From: Didymodactylos carnosus | Lineage: Eukaryota; Rotifera; Eurotatoria; Philodinida; Philodinidae | Direction of reading: 5' to 3' | Assembly: GCA_905250885.1 (NCBI GenBank) | Contig: CAJNOQ010001825.1 | Location: 1 to 28,226, forward strand | Length of the DNA: 28,226 nucleotides | Shown here: positions 10,785 to 19,689 of the stretch, one piece after another | Layout: the number at the start of each line of letters is the position of its first letter | How positions within the stretch are numbered: the first letter of the stretch is position 1 | The notes under the pieces: model-generated | What the model was told of the DNA's origin: nothing | Databases searched by the model: none | The model's input: the letters and a program-made list of their open reading frames with translations, nothing else | Program-made: the position numbers and the translations under genes

Positions 10785-11276
10785 GTATTTAATGGATCTT
10801 CAATGCCTTAAGAATATGTGACTTTATAAACGTGGTGAATTTAGGATATGTGACTTAATTTGTGGTGAATTTTACATCGGAAAGACGTATAGGCGTTTTT
10901 GTAAAAGAACGTGATGGACATCTGAGTGATCAGCAAAAAACTATAGAGAATTTTCAACCAGCTTATCTTCCAGTGCTTGGACTAATGTCAAAACTTCAAA
11001 AAGTATATCGAGCGGCAGAATCATAAAACGTAGTAAAAACGTATGTAATAATGAAAAAAGTAGTCATTCATCAACACAAATAAATCAACGACGTCCAGTT
11101 ACTCGCTCTCAGCTAGTCTATCTTCAACTATGACAAATCTTGATGCGATAGATACTGAAAAAATATGTAACACGCTATGCACTATGAAAGATAAATTCGT
11201 GCATACAGTAAAATCAGCGACAAGCAAACACTACTTAATTACAGGTCATATGATCACAGAGAAGCATTTTAAAATA
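10785..11276 (+). pseudogene. Penelope-like element 3' part: GIY-YIG endonuclease remnant and tail
   Basis: The frame reading CDLICGEFYIGKTYRRFCK, followed after a one-base shift by RDGHLSDQQK, matches the C-terminal GIY-YIG endonuclease of Penelope-like elements: a Cys pair, [FY]-Y-I-G-[KE]-T-x-R, then R-x-x-x-H. The second frame then runs to TAA at 11024-11026, and a further shift opens a basic stretch, RRPVTRSQLVYLQ. At least two frameshifts and several stops make it dead. A 29/27-base imperfect tandem duplication (10814-10842, 10846-10872) lies just at the start of the domain. Its last 224 bp (11053-11276) are repeated at 23528-23751, downstream of the RT fragment there, which supports one element family. 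The RT domain itself is missing here. Confidence 0.72.
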
Positions 11277-11604
11277 GTACTACGGGAGAAACGTCGTTAT
11301 AAACTATAAGTGAAACAATCGTTAGTCATCAGAGCTAGCTTTCCTTCTCTTAATGACATGGATCGTTCGATCCCATTGTATGTGTACTCCAACAGTATTC
11401 GATCAAATGTATGGGACAGAAAAAACATTCTACGAAAAGGCTCTGGACAAACAATCGCATAAGACTATATACCTTGATTATCTCTCTCTCTTTTTCCTTT
11501 TCTCTTTTTCGGTAATGTACACTGTATAGAAGCAATGGTAAATTACGTACGTCATTTTATGTACGGAAAAACAAGAAGTAGTTAGCTCATGACAATTCAC
11601 GATT
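11276..11604 (-). repeat. Right arm of the 324-bp inverted repeat
   Basis: Reverse complement of 10095-10418 at about 97% identity by eye. It abuts the last shared base of the PLE tail on its inner side and the RT pseudogene on its outer side. PLEs often carry terminal repeats in direct or inverted arrangement, so the arms could be the element's own pseudo-LTRs (inference). Confidence 0.9.
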
Positions 11605-12350
11605 ACGGCCTCTAAGCCAGTTCCAAACCACTCTCAATAAATTCAACGGCATACCTAACTTAAATAGTTTTATAATAAAAATGTCATGCACGACACGATC
11701 ATATGCTTTTTTTATAGTCCACGTACATTGCCACCGACGGAATATTCATACAAAGGTTATTATTAATGTTTTGATACGTGGATAAAACCCTTGTTTGTAG
11801 TAAACATTTTTGTCTAAATCCAGATTGCTCTACCGGTAAAATATGATTGTAGTCGACCCAACTTTTTATTCGTACTAATAAAATTTTCTCGTATATTTTT
11901 GAGTGCGTTGAAAGTAATGAGATAGGGCGAGTTTGATCAGGACTGGGTATACCTGCTTTCAATTTATTTAAAACTACCATTTTTGTCTATTTCCATGCAT
12001 CAAGAAGTTTATTATCAGTAAGCCACTCATTAAAACATACAACGAGATATTCTCGATGACTGAAGGGTAACGATTTTAACATAAAATTTGAAATGTTATC
12101 GAAGCCCGAGGACTTTTTCAATTTCAGTTTTTTTATAAATTTGTTTACCTGTAGTACTGTAGTGTTACTCATTGGCTCTTAAAAGTTATCCGTTATCGTT
12201 TTAATGTCTTCAAGCTCCTGTTCATCATTCCCGGGACTTTAGGGAGGAACTGTTCTCTATAATAATCGAAAAGCCCATCTACAATCAAATTTTTATCTGA
12301 AATAACTTGATTTTTTATTTGCAATTTAGAGATTGGTAGTGTTTTTGGAC
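11605..12350 (-). pseudogene. Non-LTR retrotransposon reverse transcriptase, fragment
   Basis: Read on the - strand, conceptual pieces line up as the N-terminal half of a LINE-type RT. There is a linker with a GLFDYYREQFLP piece (around 12270), then FIKKLKLKKSSGFDNISNFM, then LNEWL-type helices, then RPISLLSTHSKIYEKILLVR, then LPVEQSGFRQK, then VAMYVDYKKS. The last is RT motif A (D in [FY]-x-D-x-x-K-A-[FY]-D). A one-base shift at the A/T run near 11707 is needed to continue into AYDRVVHDIFIIKL and GMPLNLLRVVWNWL. A stop also separates the pieces near 11985. RT motifs B and C (FADD-type) are missing because the sequence ends at the inverted-repeat arm. It may belong to the same kind of element as the ORF1/ORF2 debris at 19690-21200. 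Confidence 0.85.
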
Positions 12351-12416
12351 GATAGATTAGTGTAAGTCACTGATGTCAGCCCAATTTTTTCGCTTGGTAC
12401 CGACATTACATGCTAC

Positions 12417-12680
12417 CCTAGTCTAGACTTCCGACAAAACTCACACGGGACTCCTGTCACGGGGTTCTGCCGGGAGTCAGATGGGACTCTCCGGGGACTC
12501 CCGTGGGACTTTGAAGACTTTTGGTGGACTCCCGTAGGACTCGAAAGTCCTACAAGAGTCCCGAGCGAGTCCTCAGGAATCCTTAGGAGTCTCTTGAAAG
12601 TCCCACCTGACTGCCGCAGAATCCCGGCAGGACCCTGTGACAGGAGTCCCGTGTGAGTTTTGTCGGGAGTCTCGACTAGG
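12417..12680. mobile_element. GC-rich foldback element built of GGACTCC-like words
   Basis: The left arm starts CCTAGTCTAGACTTCCGAC and continues through ACTCACACGGGACTCCTGTC. The right arm is its reverse complement to about 12680, nearly perfect for the outer 55-60 bases and fading inward. The centre repeats GGACTC/GAGTCC words many times in both orientations, so the whole 264 bp could fold into one hairpin. It is far richer in GC than its flanks. No coding capacity. Confidence 0.85.
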
Positions 12681-14523
12681 ATATTCGCTTATGGTTAGTC
12701 AAAAAATTCCAAATGCACTCTGAGAGCTCCTATTAAAAATTTTTAAGTAATTCCTATATCAGAAATCTGTTTTCTTTATATTGTGACAAACAAACTTAAA
12801 ATGAGAAAATGAGAATCCACTATCATCTATTGCTGCAGTAACGAAGTAGGTAGAAATTTGAAAAGAAATCCTTTGTTTTATCATTTTCTTCTACCATAAC
12901 CGAGTAATCACTTTCTGTAACGCTGAATATTTAGCAGAGAGGCTGATTAAATATTTTCCAACTACAAACCGTGAAAGACGGCTAGAGCAAGAATTTGAGT
13001 CATATCAAAATATTCGTTAGGACAAAATATAATCACAAACTGCTCCAAAGTAAAGATAGAGGCCGTTAAATGAGTGCAGAAAGAGATCGCTAAACTGACC
13101 TATTTTTGTACCCGTCTGAAACAAACCACACTTTTAATATAATTTTAATACGCTAGATAATCATTTTTCGACTCTGTACTTTCGTCGATGTAATTTAGCC
13201 AGAAATGTCAGGGCATCAGCGACGCCAAAGTCATTATGAAAAGTCACCCCAAAAAGTCATTATCATTATCCAGCTATACAATACCAAAATATTTATGTGT
13301 AATCAACAGTTGACTAGTCGTTTCAAACGAATAAGGCCATGTTTGCTGCTATACATGGTTGGGCAACCACAAATTAAAACTTAATAAAAAATTTCAACTG
13401 CTCAAGGTCGAATATCATGATCACGCTTTGCTGTAACAAAATATTTCATTGTCGCATACTAACGCAATTTAGCAGATAATAGTCGCATGGCGAAAGACTT
13501 CTTCATTCATGGTCACGATGGGCGGTTTATGAATAAATTTGAACTAGGTGATATGCTAAATCAGATCACGGCTGACAGTGGCTCCACAAACCACATCTAG
13601 GTATGTGGCCACGTTAAACAGTCAAATTCGATTATATAATGTAAGTCATCATTCAGTTTGGAACCACTAGAAGAGCTGTAAAGCTGTATTTCATCCTTTG
13701 ACATCAGTACGTCAAATCCGAGATATCTAACAGTTAGTTTAATTAATTTATTTAACGAGGATTTATTGTTTATTTATTTATCTAACAGTTATGCACAGTA
13801 AATATCAGTTGTAGTTGATCGATCGGAAAAAATACTCATTATATGCCGAAATCGATCTGAAAAAGTTTGCCCTTGAACGCACATCTAAAATTTATTCGGC
13901 ACTGCTCAAAGCCGGATGCCATCTAGACAATAAATAGGAAATCATCATTGTGGATTGAGCCGATCCAAGATAGGTGAAACGCTTGACTGTTTAAAACCAT
14001 TATGGAATTACCATGAGCTCGCCGACGCTTCTGCGACTAATCATCGGACAAAAATTGAATCGACAAGGCAAATTAATCGTTTGCTGATCCAACATCTGCC
14101 TAATCATACTCATTCAAGAGCTTTGTAATATCTGTAAGTGCTTATCACTGTGATATTCGAAGTAATTAATCAAGAAAATATGTTTGCTAGAAAAGCGTCA
14201 GACTGCAATATTCGATGTCTAAGAAAAACACACACCAGAACTTTGAAAAGCGATAAATATTTCTGATGTATTTGTTTAGGTCCAAGTACAAAGTACAATT
14301 GTCGCCCCCAACCCCCAGAGTTCAACACAGATACTAATTCAGGTATAGCTCATGAATAGAAAACTTATTTGAAACATTAAAAACACTTAGATCTAGATAT
14401 GAAAATATTTTCTCTGTTCAAAACATGTAAAAGAAGGTATTTACAATTAGATATTGTTTTAGTTTTGGCCAAAATCTGAAAATGCAATTTTTTTAAGACC
14501 TTATAAACAATTTTGGCGATTAA
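12681..14523. other. Intergenic region with no supported gene
   Basis: AT-rich DNA without long repeats. A short frame at about 13836-13937 (+) gives a protein-like reading (IDLKKFALERTSKIYSALLK) before a stop, and may be decayed coding sequence, but it shows no recognisable motif. Nothing else is supported. Confidence 0.4.
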
Positions 14524-14690
14524 TCAGGACTTGATCTGAGAACGATGATGTTTTTCATATTGTTTCTGAATAACTTCATCACAAATATACTCACGACTTT
14601 GTTGTTTGCTCTTTGCTTCAATACAAGCGTCGAGGTTCTCTGGCACTTCCTCATCGATCCTCCTGAACCGGGAAAATCTCCGCTAACATA
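14524..14690 (-). pseudogene. Unrecognised coding fragment, copy 1 (in direct repeat)
   Basis: On the - strand, after a possible acceptor CCCGGTTCAG, the frame reads RRIDEEVPENLDACIEAK, then SKQQSREYICDE, then VIQKQYEKHHRSQIKS and a TGA at 14526-14524. The composition is hydrophilic and helical. The first part is shared with copy 2 at 16956-17147, where the end differs (EAIASG, stop at 16941-16939). Upstream in the same frame is a TAG, so the fragment is either an isolated last exon or a pseudogene. I do not recognise the family. Confidence 0.4.
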
Positions 14691-14740
14691 AGCTATTCAT
14701 TATTTCATCTTGATTATAAAAGTAGATCAAAATAAACATA
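14574..14740 (+). repeat. Direct repeat copy 1 flanking the LRR gene
   Basis: Identical to 16956-17147 except for one substitution near 14664 and a 25-base gap relative to copy 2 (after CTTGATT). Both copies run from CTTCATCAC to AAACATA and then diverge abruptly. They sit either side of the LRR gene in the same orientation, about 2.2 kb apart. Confidence 0.9.
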
Positions 14741-14742
14741 AG

Positions 14743-14771
14743 AATATGTCAGATGAAGGGGCCAAAGCGTA
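14743..14771 (+). pseudogene. LRR-unit remnant on the opposite strand
   Basis: Just past the direct repeat, the + strand reads N-M-S-D-E-G-A-K-A, the first nine residues of the LRR unit of the neighbouring gene (N-I-S-E-E-G-A-K-A). The neighbour is on the - strand, so this is a stray inverted piece. It is very short, but the nine-residue match next to an LRR gene is unlikely to be chance. Confidence 0.5.
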
Positions 14772-14935
14772 CGTATATTATTTACTACATTTCAATCACA
14801 TTTCCATCTATCTATGAATATTTCAAAATCTTTGTCGAATGTCTTCACTGCTCTGCCGACGCCCTATTGGAAATCTCATATCGATTTCAATAATGACTTT
14901 ATCATTCATATCTCACCCGGGGAGAATGTCTGTGA

Positions 14936-16057
14936 TCACCAGTCCGGCCTACCGTCTATATGTGTGCTTGTCATGTAAGTACTAGTTAATCTTGCGTTCA
15001 TGCTCAATATTTTTTCAACTGCTGCAACCTCTTCAGAAACTATATAGCTGTTGGTATCAATAAAAAGACGTGTTAATGTTGTGTTTATTTCCAGTGCTTC
15101 TGCAATTGCTTGAACTACTTCTTTTGATATACTTTTGATTCCAATATCGAGACTTGTTAATGTTGAATTTATTTTCAATGCTTCTGCAATGGCTTCGGCT
15201 CCTTCTTCCGATATACTGCTATATCCAATATTAAGACTTGTTAATGTTGAATTTATTTTCAATGCTACTGCAATTGCTTTGGTCCCTTCTTCCGATATAC
15301 TGCTGCTTTCAATATTAAGACTTGTTAATGCTGAATTTATTTTCAATGCTTCTGCAATTGCGTTGGCTCCTTCTTCCGATATAGTGCTGTGCTCAATATT
15401 AAGGCTTGTTAGCGTTGAATTTATTTTCAATGCTTCTGCAAATGCTTTGACCCCTTCTTGCGATATACTGTTGCTTCCAATATTAAGATCTTTTAATGTT
15501 GAATTTATTTTCAATGTTTCTGCAAATGCTTTGACCCCTTCCTGCGATATACTGTTGCTTCCAATATTAAGACTTGTTAATGTTGAATTTTTTTTTAATG
15601 CTACTGCAAATGTTTTGGCTCCTTCTTCCGATATAGTGTTGTTTCCAATATTAAGATTTGTTAACGTTGAATTTACTTTTAATGCTTCTGCAATGGCTTT
15701 GGCGCCTTCCTCCGATATATTGTTGTATCGAATATCCAGACTTGTTAATGTTGAATTTATTTTCAATGCTTCTGCCAATGCTTTGGCTCCTTCTTCCGAT
15801 ATACTGTTGTTTCCAATCTTAAGATTTGTTAATGTTGAATTTATTTTCAATGCTTCTGCAATTGCTTTGGTCCCTTCCTGCGATATATTGTTGTATCGAA
15901 TATCCAGATCTGTTAACCTTGAATTTATTTTCAATTCTTCTGCAATTACTTTGGCCCCTTCATTTGATATATTCTTATATTCAATATTAAGACTTGTTGT
16001 ATTATTATGCCTTATTTGCTGGATGATTTCGTGTCCCTCCACGGAATTTTCGAACAT
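14936..16057 (-). CDS. Ribonuclease-inhibitor-type LRR protein (NLRC3-like repeats only)
   Basis: Single-exon, 373 aa, start ATG at 16057. After a 25-residue N-terminal cap (MFENSVEGHEIIQQIRHNN) come eleven regular 28-residue leucine-rich repeats and a degenerate twelfth. The consensus is N-x-I-S-E-E-G-A-K-A-I-A-E-A-L-K-I-N-S-T-L-T-x-L-x-I-x. This is the RNI-like subtype (LRR_6) of NLR proteins and RanGAP, which forms a curved solenoid for protein binding. There is no NACHT, death, CARD or F-box domain, no signal peptide and no membrane segment, so it is a stand-alone cytosolic solenoid. The repeats are alike at DNA level too (84-bp period); units 6 and 7 are almost identical, a sign of recent duplication or conversion. 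A TATATAAA box lies 73-80 bp upstream. The frame is intact, with no stop. Function unknown; a binding or recognition role is inferred from the fold. Confidence 0.85.
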   Translation of the reverse strand: MFENSVEGHEIIQQIRHNNTTSLNIEYKNISNEGAKVIAEELKINSRLTDLDIRYNNISQEGTKAIAEALKINSTLTNLKIGNNSISEEGAKALAEALKINSTLTSLDIRYNNISEEGAKAIAEALKVNSTLTNLNIGNNTISEEGAKTFAVALKKNSTLTSLNIGSNSISQEGVKAFAETLKINSTLKDLNIGSNSISQEGVKAFAEALKINSTLTSLNIEHSTISEEGANAIAEALKINSALTSLNIESSSISEEGTKAIAVALKINSTLTSLNIGYSSISEEGAEAIAEALKINSTLTSLDIGIKSISKEVVQAIAEALEINTTLTRLFIDTNSYIVSEEVAAVEKILSMNARLTSTYMTSTHIDGRPDW

Positions 16058-16129
16058 TGTTTGCGAGTCTGAATAAAGGTAATTCGCGACAATTGAAGAT
16101 GAATGATTATAGTGTGCTTGCTATCGATA

Positions 16130-16137
16130 TTTATATA
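16130..16137 (-). promoter_or_regulatory. TATA-box candidate for the LRR gene
   Basis: TATATAAA on the - strand, 73-80 bases upstream of the LRR gene start at 16057. The position suits a core promoter with a short 5' UTR. No other promoter element was identified. Confidence 0.4.
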
Positions 16138-16536
16138 CCAGCAAAATTGAATTTTGTGCGATGAGGGGAGAAAGAAAAAGAGACAAAAAAATGTTTTTAT
16201 GTTACATATCGTTGATTTACTAGATTCGTAGTTTTAGCCGATTCTTCGTAGGAATATTATGTTGGGCTTATTCAATCATACAAATCCATTTGCAATCTGT
16301 GAAAAATGCATATGAAAAATCAGCATTGTCACCATGTATGGTTGAACAAGCACAGGATAATATTCGTATAGAGTATCGGCCATCACAAAAACTACTAATG
16401 TAGGTATCGACAAAAAAAACATAAAAGTATATTTTTTGTCTCTTTTCTCTCTTCTCGCATCGCAAAAAATACAACTTTGTTGGTATGAAGCGAAGCAGTT
16501 GCAGAACCATTGAAACCCTGGTCAGCTCCACGATCA
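16138..16536. other. Upstream flank of the LRR gene
   Basis: No gene recognised. The - strand frame 16268-16537 has no family features. May hold regulatory DNA of the LRR gene. Confidence 0.3.
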
Positions 16537-16702
16537 TATACTATAGTATTTCGTCGTATTCTGACGTAAACCCGGCCAACATATTACATCCATCGTAAAC
16601 GACGTCGTTTACGTTGAAATACGACGAAATACGCCGGTCGTAACGGCTGACGTAATACGTTGGCCGGGTTTACGTCAAAATATAACGAAACACTATAGTA
16701 TA
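16537..16702. mobile_element. CG-rich foldback MITE with ~50-bp inverted ends
   Basis: The left end TATACTATAGTATTTCGTCG and the mirrored right end match for about 50 bases with a few mismatches, through GACGTAAACCCGGCCAAC. The centre contains a perfect 20-bp palindrome, CGTAAACGACGTCGTTTACG. Total 166 bp. The sequence is strikingly rich in CG dinucleotides compared with the flanks, and the CG-rich character continues to about 16760 (CGACGACG, ACGACCG words). Confidence 0.85.
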
Positions 16703-16955
16703 CGTCCAATTACGACGACGTAATTTGACGGATACGACCGTACACGACGGTCATAATCATGAACCTGGGAAAATGAACGCAACATTAACAAGCAATATAT
16801 CATATAGAGGGGTCCCAGTAGTTTCAGACGCATGAAAAATAAACCGTTTATGTGCAGTGGCAAGAGTCTGAGTTCTTGAATCCGAGAGGTGTGTTATGAA
16901 CTTGGTAAACAATAAATTTTACAGGTTACACCAGTATCTTAGCCTGATGCTATAG

Positions 16956-17147
16956 CTTCATCACAAATATACTCACGACTTTGTTGTTTGCTCTTTGCTT
17001 CAATACAAGCGTCGAGGTTCTCTGGCGCTTCCTCATCGATCCTCCTGAACCGGGAAAATCTCCGCTAACATAAGCTATTCATTATTTCATCTTGATTCGC
17101 AAGAGGAACCATCATCTTGAGTATAAAAGTAGATCAAAATAAACATA
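16956..17147 (+). repeat. Direct repeat copy 2 flanking the LRR gene, with coding fragment on - strand
   Basis: The longer copy (192 bp) of the repeat at 14574-14740. On the - strand, a frame reads MMVPLANQDEIMNSLC, a TAG stop, RRFSRFRRIDEEVPEN, LDACIEAKSKQQSREYICDE, and then runs past the repeat border to EAIASG and a stop at 16941-16939. The in-frame TAG, or an intron ending at CCCGGTTCAG, separates the first part from the rest. No family recognised. Confidence 0.85.
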
Positions 17148-17537
17148 TCTTTCGCTCACAAGAAAAAATGTCCTTCGCGAGGTTCGCATCGTCTACGTAG
17201 TTCTTACCTCGTACTCGTCAAGCTTTCAAAAAATCTTCCTCGCGGGATCTGTGAAGTGGAAAATCGCGGGTCTTCTTGAGGACCCTCGTCCATTGCCCCA
17301 CCTCTGGTTGGTATAGTAATACTTTTAGTAGGATTTATTTTTGACGCTCGGGCGAGTTGCATTGAATCTTGATACAGCTGAATTCTTTTATTTGTAAGAT
17401 GAGTAAATAAAAATCAGTTCCTTTTAGTTGATTTTGTTTCACTCTATTTGATTGAAAAATCGCATGATAAAGTTCTGTTTAGTGTTTATTTTTCTTCTTT
17501 CTAAATTTTGATGCAAATAAAATTTCGTATTCTCCCA
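17148..17537. other. Intergenic region, nothing recognised
   Basis: A short, slightly GC-richer piece (17160-17300, TCGCGAGG and CTCGCGGG words) has no open frame of useful length. The rest is AT-rich. Confidence 0.3.
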
Positions 17538-17645
17538 GGCCGTTCAAAACGGTCAAGTTAAAGGCGTCTTAACGTCCCGTTAAGTCTACGTTAACGGGCC
17601 GGCCGTAAACGTACCGTTTTTACATCGTTAACTGGGATCGTATTA
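17538..17645. repeat. CG-rich block of short palindromes (CCGTTAA/TTAACGG)
   Basis: Contains CCGTTAA...TTAACGG, GCCGTTC...AACGGTC and GGGCCGGCCG in tight succession. The words CGTTAACGG and CGTAAACG also occur in the blocks at 16537-16702, 23925-24195 and 27786-27840, which suggests a shared family of degenerate foldback repeats. Confidence 0.55.
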
Positions 17646-18794
17646 CACAATAAGGTCTACTTGAAAAGAAAAACTCAACATTAATACAAAGTTAGAGAAA
17701 GTACAGCAATTTCGGCCCGCTGTTCTTCTACCGTAAATGAATACCTCCTAGTCCGTAGGTCATACTGTTGAACTATCTGATTTTTGATAAGCTTTGGAGT
17801 TTACTTTTCAGAAACATTTGCTCAGGTAAATTAAGTCTCACTTCGCTGTATTTCGCAATTCTGATTCGATCATATGATTGAAAATGATTGTAAATTAAAT
17901 ATGAGAAAGACTGATGCCTTTTAATTCATTAAATTATGAGTTTTACCTATAAGGTTACGTTTGCCGTATGTGAAGCATTGACCCTAGTAGACGATTCTTA
18001 CATAAGAAACTGAGCAGAATCTTGCAAGAAACTGATACGAAGAGTAACAGAAACTTATAAGAATCTTACAAGATTCTTATCTGAATTTCAAAAAAACCTT
18101 TGAGTAGGGGGCATTCACGCTGAACTTTTACGGAGTGTATATCCGTGGACATTATCACTCGGACCAGTTCGTTGCTAGAACCATTCTAGCATCCTGTGAA
18201 TGAGGCGGAATGGCTGAGCTCCAATCCTCTGTGCGTCAAACAGAACCGAACTGATCTTTGCTACATCTAGAAAGTCACTAATGGCAAAGCGACCTTACAC
18301 CGAGGATACTCGTATATTGTTCTATTTCTATTTTCAGTATTCTAAAAACAACTTTAACTGGTGGTTGATTCATCAGAAACGTACACATCGTCATAAAACG
18401 TTAAACCAGTTTGTTGATGAGGAGCTAATAAGATTGTTCGCTGACTTAATGATGGATTGATTAATGTTGAATTACAAGCAACTATACCGCAGAATATGAT
18501 GTTAAAATAGTTTTATTTTAGATCACATAACAGTACATACTCGATAAACTGACACCTGATGAATTCGTTGTCTCAGTTACATTTAAAGCTCACCCGGACT
18601 TTAGTGTGAGTAAATCATTGGGTTGCATCACGTCAATTGAATACACGCGCAAATAAGAAATGGATAATGTTTGAGGCAATGAAATTGTATACGATGATGT
18701 TCCATTTACTGCATATAGCTATAATAAAATAATAATAAAATATTAATTGAATCATTCACGATAATGACGCTAATTACCGTTGAGGCTTGTACTA
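17646..18794. other. Intergenic region with one palindrome
   Basis: No gene recognised. A perfect 11-bp inverted repeat with a 2-base loop (ATAAGAATCTT / AAGATTCTTAT) lies at 18057-18080, in a stretch where AGAATCTT and AAGAAACTGA words recur (18003-18060). Confidence 0.35.
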
Positions 18795-18890
18795 TACTTG
18801 CTCCATACGTCAGAGCGGTAGAGCGTCATGGAACTGGGTGAGGCTTACAGTATTTTCTTCTTCGCTCCCATCGAACTTGGTGTGAAAAAA
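18795..18890 (+). other. tRNA-like / SINE-head-like sequence (degenerate)
   Basis: GTCAGAGCGGTAGAGCG at 18809-18825 resembles the tRNA D-arm and pol III A box (TAGCTCAGAGGTAGAGCG). About 45 bases further, CCCATCGAACTTGG (18866-18879) resembles a T-arm/B box. No clean anticodon stem or acceptor stem can be drawn, so it is not a functional tRNA. It could be a tRNA pseudogene or a SINE head. Confidence 0.25.
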
Positions 18891-19689
18891 ATTTCTTCTT
18901 CTCTCTCCTATGTACATGATTAAATTGATTCTTTCTTAACGAACAACATTAACTATCTATTGATTGAAACTTAATTTGCAAAGGTAAGATTTCAATGCTT
19001 AAGGCGTGATATCTCTGTACAAGAACTACAAATGCTTTAAGCAGAAGGTAAGTCTACTTTTTTAAGGACTCTCTGTCAAAAAAACGATATTAGGATTTAT
19101 TTACGGATAGCCTAAGCTGTCTTCTTCAACTGCACCATGATTTATTGGTTTTACAATAATTTTTCGCGGTTAGACAGATTTTAAAACTGTCGAAATTAAA
19201 GAAAATAACTGTTCTAAAACTTATTCTGCGTTTTTCTCGAAATAATGTTGTTTTGTTTTTACATGTTCATATATCAAAGACTTCTCGGCCATTTTGAAAA
19301 CTAGACACCTTGGCAAGATTTTAAAATGAAGCGAAACATCGGCTCTACAACTGAACAGAATCGGAATTTCAAAATTTTCGGATTCGTTTTTGACAAAATA
19401 TTTTTTTCTAAAATTTAGCTCTAATTTTTCAACTTCTTACAAGAAGCTCTTGAACAGATACATACAAAAATTAAAAAATCCGGCTGTTAAGTTGTAGCGA
19501 CTAGTCTTGGTTACATTTTGAGGCGTACCCGAAGTCTGCATTCAGGACAGAAATCATCGGTTTTATTTTAAAAATCTAGAGACAAAAAGAGCGTTGACAC
19601 GTAGTCTTTTGCCCGAAAAAAAAATAACTAATTTTTACATCATTCTTTCAAAGTACATAGTTTTAATGTATACTGTATTATTGTCTGAG
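18891..19689. other. Intergenic region, nothing recognised
   Basis: AT-rich and without convincing open frames or repeats. Confidence 0.3.

Noticed and set aside
10159-11535. Identical 61-codon frames at 10159-10344 and 11350-11535
   Set aside because: Identical because they lie in the two inverted arms; low-complexity start (RKREKEKERE) and no motif. Treated as repeat sequence, not as a duplicated gene.
15135-16076. 313-codon open frame on the + strand across the LRR gene
   Set aside because: It is the antisense of the 84-bp repeat: since the period is a multiple of three, one stop-free antisense unit keeps the whole frame open. The composition (repeated VNVEFIFNASA) has no family meaning.
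18541-18590. Possible hammerhead ribozyme core (CTGATGA at about 18555), since some PLEs carry hammerheads
   Set aside because: The matching GAAA and flanking stems are absent, and no PLE sequence is nearby.
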